From: Candidatus Nomurabacteria bacterium
Lineage (GTDB): Bacteria; Patescibacteriota; Minisyncoccia; Phycocordibacterales; UBA9973
DNA length: 33,600 nucleotides
Direction: 5' to 3'
Assembly (NCBI GenBank): GCA_026395995.1
Contig: JAPLXQ010000012.1
Coordinates: forward strand, 1-33,600
Shown here: positions 26,695 through 33,600 of the stretch, piece by piece
Position numbering within the stretch: the stretch's first letter is position 1
Layout of the letters: every line of letters starts with the position of its first letter
The notes under the pieces: model-generated
Told to the model about the DNA's origin: nothing
Database searches by the model: none
What the model saw: the letters and a program-made list of their open reading frames with translations, nothing else
Translations under genes and position numbers: made by a program

Positions 26695-27069
26695 AAAAGT
26701 TATTCTAATATCTCAAGTCTGGTTCTTTATCTTTAATTTTTAAAAATTATTAATGTGATAAAAAATTCAGAATGAGTTGTTGTGCGCCATTAATTAGTTT
26801 CGACAAAACCAAGGACGCACATTTTTTTCTATCACTATTTCCACTCTCCTTTTTAACGAAGAATGAACACAGTGGACAGAGACAAACTAAATCGAAAAAC
26901 ATATAACTAAATCAAACAGGACTAACTCCTGTGAGATCTTTTTATTTATTTTTCAATGACCTTTCATTTCACTTTCTTTTGAAATTCTTTCGACAAAATT
27001 TCAAAACAAAATGTTGTAAGTGTGCATCAAGTACAACGTAAAATATACGCGACTTCATAGCACAATACT

Positions 27070-27114
27070 ATTATAATACTCCACCGTTGAAACGGCAAAA
27101 CATTATGTGGATAA
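27070..27114 (-). promoter_or_regulatory. Predicted promoter of the S-layer-like gene with an upstream DnaA box
   Basis: Minus strand: TTATCCACA (27114-27106), 7-nt gap, -35 TTGCCG (27098-27093), 17-nt spacer, -10 TATAAT (27075-27070). Spacer contains the palindrome CCGTT-GA-AACGG. Confidence 0.7.
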
Positions 27115-27234
27115 CTAAGGCTTTTAACCTCTTTTTCCACTTCCCTATCTTCTCATATTTTGGACCAAAATGCAAGTTTGTCGGGATACTATATATGACG
27201 CATTAGGAGGTTTTTTCTTACAAAAATTTTTGAG

Positions 27235-27277
27235 CTCCTCCTCCCCTTCGCCAAGGGGAGGAATGAGGTGGGGTGCT
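27235..27277. repeat. CCTCCCCTTCG..-family palindromic repeat overlapping the stop codon of the adjacent ORF
   Basis: ctcctcctccccttcgccaaggggaggaatgaggtggggtgcta. Confidence 0.85.
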
Positions 27278-28256
27278 ATAAAAAATAATGAGACCATCTC
27301 TTTTCTCCGGCCTTCTTAAGGACACCGTCCTTGACCATTGAGACTAGCTCTCTTTGCAAAGTTTTCTCTCCGCAAGATATCAAGACACCGTGTTTTGTGT
27401 CCTTGATGTCTTTGATAGTGAGACCTTGAGTATTAGGAAAATTTTTCTTATTGTTCTTTATTATTGAAATGATATCTTCTCTTCTTTGCTTCTTTAATTG
27501 GTCGAAGGAAGATCTCTCCTCACCCTTCGCTAACCCTCCAGAGCCCAGGGAGGATGGGAGGGGGTGTTTATCAAAATTATTGTGAGGTGAATTTGAATTC
27601 TTCGGCTTAATGTCCGATATAGCCTTCAACAAAGTATGTCCGTTTTGGACACCGATTCGGGTTCCATTTTGTTTTTTTTCTACAGGCACAAATGGATGTC
27701 TTTGAAACATTTGTCCTTTAGGAAAATTCCCTTCCCCCTTCGCTAAGGGGGAAGTTGGATGGGGGTGCTGATGTGTAGGAAGAAAATTATTTTCTTCCTC
27801 ATTCTCAAAAAAATCTGATATAGAAACTTCCTGATTGTATGAACTTTCTGTCATTGAATTATACAGTTCACCAAACTCCTTTTTTAAAATATTTTTATTC
27901 ATTTCAGAGATCATCCCTACAGAAGAAGCGATGTCCATGAAGTTCACAATTTCAGTAATTCTACCTTTCATTACGGACACTAAAGAACGAGCCTCATTGG
28001 CATGTTTGTTTGTTAGAAGATTGATGTCCGAGATGATATTTGCACCAGCTGTCCGTAACTTATTTCGTATTATTTCTTCTTTGTCCATTATGTCCGTAAC
28101 CATATATAAAGCTGTAATAAGCTTGTTTATTTTTGTATAGGACATGTTTTGAGACCCGTCCAATATAGGCAATGAAAGAGCTGAAGAAGCATAAGAATTT
28201 GAATTAGCGTCCGTGTCTGTTTGAGAGCTTTTGAGGTTTTTATTTTCCATCAACAT
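27276..28256 (-). CDS. Hypothetical protein with C-terminal winged-helix domain and two in-frame palindromic repeat insertions
   Basis: C-term 'RREDIISIIKNNKKNFPNTQGLTIKDIKDTKHGVLISCGEKTLQRELVSMVKDGVLKKAGEKRWSHYFL' wHTH; linker contains HQHPHPTSPLAKGEGNFPKG and KHPLPSSLGSGGLAKGEERSS. Confidence 0.7.
   Translation of the reverse strand: MLMENKNLKSSQTDTDANSNSYASSALSLPILDGSQNMSYTKINKLITALYMVTDIMDKEEIIRNKLRTAGANIISDINLLTNKHANEARSLVSVMKGRITEIVNFMDIASSVGMISEMNKNILKKEFGELYNSMTESSYNQEVSISDFFENEEENNFLPTHQHPHPTSPLAKGEGNFPKGQMFQRHPFVPVEKKQNGTRIGVQNGHTLLKAISDIKPKNSNSPHNNFDKHPLPSSLGSGGLAKGEERSSFDQLKKQRREDIISIIKNNKKNFPNTQGLTIKDIKDTKHGVLISCGEKTLQRELVSMVKDGVLKKAGEKRWSHYFL
27516..27570. repeat. Long-subtype palindromic repeat inside the ORF
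   Basis: tctcctcacccttcgctaaccctccagagcccagggaggatgggagggggtg; in-frame coding. Confidence 0.85.
27730..27770. repeat. Short-subtype palindromic repeat inside the ORF
   Basis: ccttcccccttcgctaagggggaagttggatgggggtgctg; in-frame coding. Confidence 0.85.
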
Positions 28257-28303
28257 AAGTCCTATTATATATAAAGGACAGAGAAATGCAATAGGAAATT
28301 AAT

Positions 28304-28405
28304 TCCCCTCCCTGGGCTCTGGAGGGTTAGCCAAGAGGGAGGTTGGGAGGGGGTGCAAAATATTTAACACCCCACCTCATTCCTCCCCTTGGCGAAGGGG
28401 AGGAA
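28304..28405. repeat. Composite pair of palindromic repeats (long and short subtype, opposed) between the wHTH gene and ftsK
   Basis: cccctccctgggctctggagggttagccaagagggaggttgggagggggtgcaaaatatttaacaccccacctcattcctccccttggcgaaggggagga. Confidence 0.88.
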
Positions 28406-28479
28406 GAAGAAAAATATCCGTGCAATTTTTTATATGAGTTCTGCGAACCTATTTTTTTTATGCTAAAATATATTCATAT

Positions 28480-30702
28480 ATGGCAAAAAATGATAAAAAT
28501 AAAAAAGAAAATTTTAAAGATAAAAAATCAAACAATATCGAAAAAAAGAAACTAAAAGCAGAAACTAAACACACGATACTCGCAGTTGTTTTTTTTGTTT
28601 TAGCACTCTTCTTAATACTCGCAGGTTTCAATTCAGCAGGTGTCGCTGGAAAAATATTTAAAGATATTTTTTCTTATCTTCTCGGTGTCGGATATGTACT
28701 CTTACCAATACTTTTTATTATGCTCGGTTACTCTTTTATCAAATCAGAAAAACCAGAAATAGGTATCAGTCGTGCCCTCAGTTCTAGTTTGTTTTTACTC
28801 TCAAGTTTGGGACTCTTTGATATCGCTTCAAAGAATCATGCCGGAGGTGTCCTAGGACAATTGACTGCCACTCCATTCGTCTCACTTTTTGATTGGCTAG
28901 CGAGTATCTTTTTTCTCGGAGCAATACTCATTATTTCTATTTTAGTAATGTTCGATGCGAAGCCAGTCTTGATACCATATTTAGAAAAATTCTGGATGTT
29001 CTTGAAAGGTAAAAAATCTGAAAATTTTGAAGATGAAGATTACGAAGAACCTATTAAAAAAGTCGCAGTCGAAGAAGAGGAGGACGAGGAAGAAGTAGTA
29101 GAAAAAGTAAGTAAAGAAAAAGTTCAAAACCAAGAAAAAAATAAGAAAGAAATTAAACTAAAAGAGGACGAAGATTTACCTCCACCAGCAGGTGCCAGAT
29201 ACGTCTCTCATGCCTATGTCCCACCACCACTTTCACTCCTTGAAGAAGACAAAGGAAAACCAAATACCGGAGACATCAAAGCGAATGCAAATATCATAAA
29301 ACGTACTCTTCAAAATTTCGGTATCGAAGTCGAAATGGATGAGATCACTGTCGGACCATCAATCACGCGTTATGCTTTGAAGCCAGCCGAAGGAGTAAAA
29401 CTTTCTCGCATCGTCGGACTCCAAAGTGACCTCGCACTCGCCCTCGCTGCCCACCCTATCCGTATCGAAGCTCCGATCCCGGGCAAGTCACTCGTCGGTA
29501 TTGAAATTCCAAACAAAGTAAAATCTACAGTCGGCCTCGCTACACTTCTCGCTGATGAAAAATTTGCAAATTCTTCAAAGCCACTCACTATCGCTCTCGG
29601 TCGTGGAATATCTGGAAAGGCTACATTCGCAAACCTCGCAAAAATGCCACACGCCCTCATCGCCGGTACCACTGGATCTGGAAAATCTGTCACCATTCAC
29701 TCAGTCATTACTTCCCTACTATATAGAAATGGACCAGACGATTTGAAATTTATCATGGTTGATCCAAAACGTGTCGAGCTTACTCTTTACAACAAAATTC
29801 CTCACCTCCTCACCCCTGTCATCACTGATGCCAAGAAAGCCATCCTCGCACTCAAATGGGCAGCCAAAGAAATGGATCGCCGATATGACATCCTCCAAGA
29901 AGAATCTGTCCGCGATATCAATTCTTACCATGAGACTATTTTTCCTAAATTAGAAAAAGCTTTCCTCAAGTCTCAAGAGAAGGAAGACTTTGAAGCAAAA
30001 CGACCAGACCGACTACCATATATAGTAGTCATCATCGACGAGCTCGCCGATATTATGACAGCTTACCCTCGTGAACTCGAATCAGCCATCGTCCGCCTCG
30101 CCCAAATGTCTCGTGCTGTAGGTATTCACATCATTCTTTCTACTCAACGTCCTGAAGTAAACGTCATTACTGGTTTGATTAAAGCAAACATTCCTGCTCG
30201 TGTCGCCCTAAAAGTTTCTTCTGGAATCGATTCACGTACCATTCTCGATGCTACAGGTGCCGAAAAACTTCTCGGTCAAGGAGATATGCTCTATTCTTCT
30301 GGTGAAGCTCAGCCTGAGCGTCTACAATCAGCCTTTATTTCTGAAGGTGAAGTGAAAAAGGTTGTAAAATACCTTGTCGATAGTTATGCTGACGAGCTTT
30401 CAGATGAAATTTCGTTCTCCAACGAGAGTATTAATCGTGATAAAAGTATTTTTGAAAGTAATCTCGAAGATCCAAACGATGATACTGATGAGATGTATGA
30501 AGAAGCTCGAGCTTGTGTGATGGAGGCTGGTAAGGCATCGACTTCATATTTACAAAGAAAATTGAAGCTGGGCTATGCTCGTGCAGCAAGATTAATGGAT
30601 ATGCTCGAAGAAAAAGGTGTTATTAGTGCTGGAGAAGGAGCTAAGCCACGTGAAATCTTAGAAAAAATAAATCGTGATGAGAATGGAGACAATGTGATGT
30701 AA
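28480..30702 (+). CDS. ftsK: DNA translocase FtsK/SpoIIIE
   Basis: Four N-terminal TM helices, Walker A 'AGTTGSGKSV', 'YIVVIIDELADIM', 'GIHIILSTQRP', C-terminal gamma wHTH 'STSYLQRKLKLGYARAARLMDMLEEKGVI'. Confidence 0.97.
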   Translation: MAKNDKNKKENFKDKKSNNIEKKKLKAETKHTILAVVFFVLALFLILAGFNSAGVAGKIFKDIFSYLLGVGYVLLPILFIMLGYSFIKSEKPEIGISRALSSSLFLLSSLGLFDIASKNHAGGVLGQLTATPFVSLFDWLASIFFLGAILIISILVMFDAKPVLIPYLEKFWMFLKGKKSENFEDEDYEEPIKKVAVEEEEDEEEVVEKVSKEKVQNQEKNKKEIKLKEDEDLPPPAGARYVSHAYVPPPLSLLEEDKGKPNTGDIKANANIIKRTLQNFGIEVEMDEITVGPSITRYALKPAEGVKLSRIVGLQSDLALALAAHPIRIEAPIPGKSLVGIEIPNKVKSTVGLATLLADEKFANSSKPLTIALGRGISGKATFANLAKMPHALIAGTTGSGKSVTIHSVITSLLYRNGPDDLKFIMVDPKRVELTLYNKIPHLLTPVITDAKKAILALKWAAKEMDRRYDILQEESVRDINSYHETIFPKLEKAFLKSQEKEDFEAKRPDRLPYIVVIIDELADIMTAYPRELESAIVRLAQMSRAVGIHIILSTQRPEVNVITGLIKANIPARVALKVSSGIDSRTILDATGAEKLLGQGDMLYSSGEAQPERLQSAFISEGEVKKVVKYLVDSYADELSDEISFSNESINRDKSIFESNLEDPNDDTDEMYEEARACVMEAGKASTSYLQRKLKLGYARAARLMDMLEEKGVISAGEGAKPREILEKINRDENGDNVM

Positions 30703-30715
30703 AGACTTACTATAT

Positions 30716-31060
30716 ATGACCCAAGATTTAAAAAAAATATTAAAAATCTCTTCCCTTTCACTATTATTTTTAATAATTATTATTTTTGCTTTCTTTCGGT
30801 CAAAAGATTTGGTCTTTGGGGTAAAAATTAAAAATGTAAACATTGTCGATGGATCAAAAATGACAGGAAGTATCTTACCAATCATAGGAAATGCCAAAAA
30901 TGCAGTCGAGGTGACTATTGACGGTCGAGAAATTTCAGTCGATCAAAATGGAAATTTCAATGAGACTATTGCCTTACTCCCCGGTTATAATATAATAGAT
31001 ATAAAAGCAGTCGATAAATTTGGGCACAAAGATGAAAAAATTTATAAGTTAATTTATTAG
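30716..31060 (+). CDS. Membrane-anchored hypothetical protein with an Ig-like/cadherin-like domain
   Basis: N-term TM '[17 protein letters not shown]'; '[49 protein letters not shown]' Ig-like fold pattern. Confidence 0.65.
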   Translation: MTQDLKKILKISSLSLLFLIIIIFAFFRSKDLVFGVKIKNVNIVDGSKMTGSILPIIGNAKNAVEVTIDGREISVDQNGNFNETIALLPGYNIIDIKAVDKFGHKDEKIYKLIY

Positions 31061-31165
31061 GCGAAGAATTGTTTTAGAAAATGCCTTAGGAGTGCGACTG
31101 GCACGAGCACGAGGAATTTTTCACCAGAAAAATATCCGTGCATTTTATAGAATAATTCTTCGCCT
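31059..31165 (+). other. Nested inverted-repeat element (26-bp outer arms and two inner hairpins) in the recA leader
   Basis: Outer arms aggcgaagaattgttttagaaaatgc / gcattttatagaataattcttcgcct; inner GTGC-gactg-GCAC and GCACGAGGAATTTTTcaccagAAAAATATCCGTGC. Confidence 0.85.
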
Positions 31166-31175
31166 CAAACAAAAT

Positions 31176-32231
31176 ATGATAAAAAAACCAAAAAAAGCAG
31201 GAAATAGTGAGACAATGAACGACCGAGGACTTGATGATACACTCAAGGCTATTCAAGCAAAATTCGGAGAAGGTTCTATAATGAAGCTTGGCGAAAAGCC
31301 AAAAGTGGATATCGACGTCATCCCTACTGGTTCCCTCGGCCTCGATATGGCTCTAGGTATCGGTGGTGTGCCACGTGGTAGAATTTTAGAAATCTTTGGT
31401 CCAGAATCATCTGGAAAGACTACTCTCGCATTACATATCGTCGCTGAAGCTCAAAAGAAAGGTGGTATTTGTGCGTTTATCGACGCTGAACATGCTATGG
31501 ATCCTGTCTATGCAAAAGCTCTCGGAGTAAAAATTGATGACCTGCTCATCTCTCAGCCAGATACAGGAGAACAAGGCTTAGAAATTACTGAATCCCTCGT
31601 GCGTTCAGGAAAAATAGATGTCATTGTTATCGACTCTGTCGCAGCCCTCACTCCAAAAGACGAAATCGAAGGAGATATGGGTCAAGCACATGTCGGAAGA
31701 CAAGCACGTCTAATGTCTCAAGCACTTCGTAAACTCACAGCTATCACTGCCCGCTCAAAGACTACAGTTATTTTCATCAACCAAATCCGTATGCAGATCG
31801 GAGTAATGTTCGGTAATCCTGAAACTACTCCAGGAGGAAAGGCTTTGAAATTCTATACTTCTGTCCGTCTCGACATCCGCCGTATTGCTCAAATTAAAAA
31901 AGGAGAAGAAGTTGTCGGAGGACGAACTCGTGTGAAAGTTGTTAAAAACAAAGTCGCTGCTCCATTCAAACAAACAGAATTCGATATTATCTATGGTGAA
32001 GGTATTTCACACGAAGGCGAACTTATGGCTCTCGGAGAAAAGCTCGGCATTATTGAAAAGTCTGGTGCTTCATATAGTATGAAAGATAAAGAAGGAAATA
32101 AAATTTCAATGGGACGCGGTTATGATGCTACACGCACATGGCTCAAAGAAAATTCTAAAGTAGCCAAAGAAATAAAGAAAGAAATCGAACACCGCTTCGG
32201 AGAAATCCAAGTCACTAGTGCTGGGGAGTAA
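31176..32231 (+). CDS. recA: Recombinase RecA
   Basis: '[43 protein letters not shown]', '[21 protein letters not shown]', '[28 protein letters not shown]'. Start placed at 31176; the ORF-track start at 31092 lies in the hairpin element. Confidence 0.98.
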   Translation: MIKKPKKAGNSETMNDRGLDDTLKAIQAKFGEGSIMKLGEKPKVDIDVIPTGSLGLDMALGIGGVPRGRILEIFGPESSGKTTLALHIVAEAQKKGGICAFIDAEHAMDPVYAKALGVKIDDLLISQPDTGEQGLEITESLVRSGKIDVIVIDSVAALTPKDEIEGDMGQAHVGRQARLMSQALRKLTAITARSKTTVIFINQIRMQIGVMFGNPETTPGGKALKFYTSVRLDIRRIAQIKKGEEVVGGRTRVKVVKNKVAAPFKQTEFDIIYGEGISHEGELMALGEKLGIIEKSGASYSMKDKEGNKISMGRGYDATRTWLKENSKVAKEIKKEIEHRFGEIQVTSAGE

Positions 32232-32234
32232 AAA

Positions 32235-32648
32235 CTAAGAATTTAGAAAATTATCTATAAGCTTAATATCTTGTAGGTCTTTTTCTCTACCAATTTCTAT
32301 TTTTATCTTCTTTAAATGCTCAAGACTCATAAATTTTATTCCATCTAAAATATCTCCTTTTTCAAAAATTTCATCCTTAGGTACTATTACTGAATTACCA
32401 AATATTGAATCTTTAGGGTTTACGATTTCAATATCATTTTCTAAACATATACATTCAACCCCAAAATCATTTGAAATAACCTGATATTTTTTTATCATTT
32501 CATTCCACAAAGAATCAGTAACCATAATATCTATGTCCTTAGCTTCACGTATCCCCCTCACAGCCAAAGGACCTGAGCCAATAACCACATATTGATCAAT
32601 TGGTAAGTTTAATTTTTTTAAGTTTTCTAAATTTTTTTCAAAATTCAT
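32235..32648 (-). CDS. Nucleotidyltransferase-like protein
   Basis: 'DQYVVIGSGPLAVRGIREAKDIDIMVTDSLW': GS...R..KDIDI NTase-fold motif. Confidence 0.7.
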   Translation of the reverse strand: MNFEKNLENLKKLNLPIDQYVVIGSGPLAVRGIREAKDIDIMVTDSLWNEMIKKYQVISNDFGVECICLENDIEIVNPKDSIFGNSVIVPKDEIFEKGDILDGIKFMSLEHLKKIKIEIGREKDLQDIKLIDNFLNS

Positions 32649-32709
32649 AATATAAAAATTATATCATTTTTATGGACATATAAAGAAATAAAAAAGAAGT
32701 TCTTTTGCC

Positions 32710-32730
32710 TGTAGACGTCCGACGTCTACA
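32710..32730. repeat. REP-like palindrome, left copy (contains the RAYT stop codon)
   Basis: TGTAGACGTC-C-GACGTCTACA. Confidence 0.92.
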
Positions 32731-33391
32731 AATCAATAAATTCTTCAGGAGAAATTTCTGACTTATTTCTCCCTTCTCTTAAAATAGAAATAATTTCTTG
32801 TGCATGTTTTGATAACTTCTCAAAACCATTAAACATTTCCAAAATCTTTTCAGCTTCTTTTTCGTTTACTATATAAAAGTTTTTATTCTTATACTCACTT
32901 AAACTTGATCTAATCAAAGACAGTTTGTTTTGTGGAATATTGTGCATTTTATTATTCCACATGACATATGCACAAAGAAGTTCAAAATAATTTTCTTTTT
33001 CAGCAAAAACAGATTTAAACTTACCTTGAAATAATACTCCACTTCTTTTATGTTTATCATTAAAATATCTTGTATATCCACCCTGGAGCCGTTTCATAAA
33101 TTCACTAATACCTCCATCTATTTCTTGTTTCAGTAAAAAATGAAAATGATTTGGATTTAGACAATACATAACAACAGAAACTAGCTTCTCATCTTTTTGT
33201 AGACGTCCGACCTCTACAGAATTATCTCGTAAAATGACTTGTATACTTCGAGTTGGAATCTTATTCGAAAATAATTCTATACTCAATAAAAATCTTTCTA
33301 CATCTTTTTGGTCAGCAAAAATATCTCGCTTGTCGGTACCACGATTATAAATGTGATAATATGACCCAGTTACAAAAGCTTCTTTTCGCAT
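32726..33391 (-). CDS. REP-associated tyrosine transposase (IS200-like, HUH/Y1)
   Basis: 'SYYHIYNRGTDKRDIFADQKD', 'NHFHFLLKQ' HUH motif, 'MKRLQGGYTRYFNDKHKRSGVLFQGKFKSV' Tyr motif. Confidence 0.92.
   Translation of the reverse strand: MRKEAFVTGSYYHIYNRGTDKRDIFADQKDVERFLLSIELFSNKIPTRSIQVILRDNSVEVGRLQKDEKLVSVVMYCLNPNHFHFLLKQEIDGGISEFMKRLQGGYTRYFNDKHKRSGVLFQGKFKSVFAEKENYFELLCAYVMWNNKMHNIPQNKLSLIRSSLSEYKNKNFYIVNEKEAEKILEMFNGFEKLSKHAQEIISILREGRNKSEISPEEFIDL
33198..33218. repeat. REP-like palindrome inside the RAYT coding sequence (one mismatch)
   Basis: TGTAGACGTC-C-GACCTCTACA, translated in the RAYT as part of NSVEVGRLQK. Confidence 0.9.
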
Positions 33392-33406
33392 ATTTATATT
33401 ATATCA

Positions 33407-33427
33407 TGTAGACGTCGGACGTCTACA
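33407..33427. repeat. REP-like palindrome, right copy (reverse complement of the left copy)
   Basis: TGTAGACGTC-G-GACGTCTACA. Confidence 0.92.
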
Positions 33428-33489
33428 GTTTGATTATTTAGTCCATTTTTGATAGGATAACTATATTAAAATTTAAATAAAATACATTT

Positions 33490-33600
33490 ATGGCAACACT
33501 AGAATACAGTGAAATAAGAGAGAAAAAGATAATATTACATGATGATGAACCATGTGAAGTGGTAGAATCACACGTAGCTCGTACTCAACAAAGAAAACCT
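33490..33600 (+). CDS. efp: Translation elongation factor P, N-terminal part (truncated by the window edge)
   Basis: MATLEYSEIREKKIILHDDEPCEVVESHVARTQQRKP resembles the EF-P KOW-domain N-terminus (MAT...S..R.G..I..DGEP.EV...). Confidence 0.75.
   Translation, partial: MATLEYSEIREKKIILHDDEPCEVVESHVARTQQRKP

Noticed and set aside
29370-29953. Several small ORFs within ftsK on both strands
   Set aside because: Overlap the highly conserved FtsK motor domain; no independent evidence.
31092-31175. Extended recA N-terminus in the ORF track ([28 protein letters not shown])
   Set aside because: Translation of the hairpin element from a GTG; RecA homology begins after the ATG at 31176.

Overview
AT-rich bacterial window, probably Candidate Phyla Radiation/Patescibacteria (Parcubacteria-like); this is inferred from gene content and style, not from a search. 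Conserved core genes include rplJ-rplL with an L10 leader, ftsK, recA and a truncated efp at the right edge. Other modules are a MacAB-like efflux operon, a VanY-like carboxypeptidase, an MscS-like channel and two secreted proteins sharing Cys-rich repeats, one of them S-layer-like. A large surface-polysaccharide locus (about 9.8-24.7 kb) encodes a sugar-phosphate transferase, flippase, GT2/GT11/GT17-like glycosyltransferases, an SDR epimerase and an O-antigen ligase. The most unusual signals are: (1) a tandem array of toxin/RNase-like cassettes (TA pair, PemK/MazF-like, NYN) apparently inserted between the sugar transferase and the flippase, with the last ~52 bp of the transferase gene re-duplicated at cassette ends and each cassette closed by a shared palindrome and linker; (2) a RAYT/IS200-like transposase with 21-bp palindromes on both flanks and one inside its own ORF, where the stop codon lies in the flanking palindrome; (3) a second palindromic repeat family inserted in frame in a wHTH protein, reminiscent of Rickettsia palindromic elements; (4) a ~107-nt nested-hairpin element directly upstream of recA; (5) a TAGTTATCCACA (perfect DnaA-box) motif just upstream of the -35 in three predicted promoters, including that of the S-layer-like gene with its long leader. 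No CRISPR array, rRNA or tRNA was recognised.
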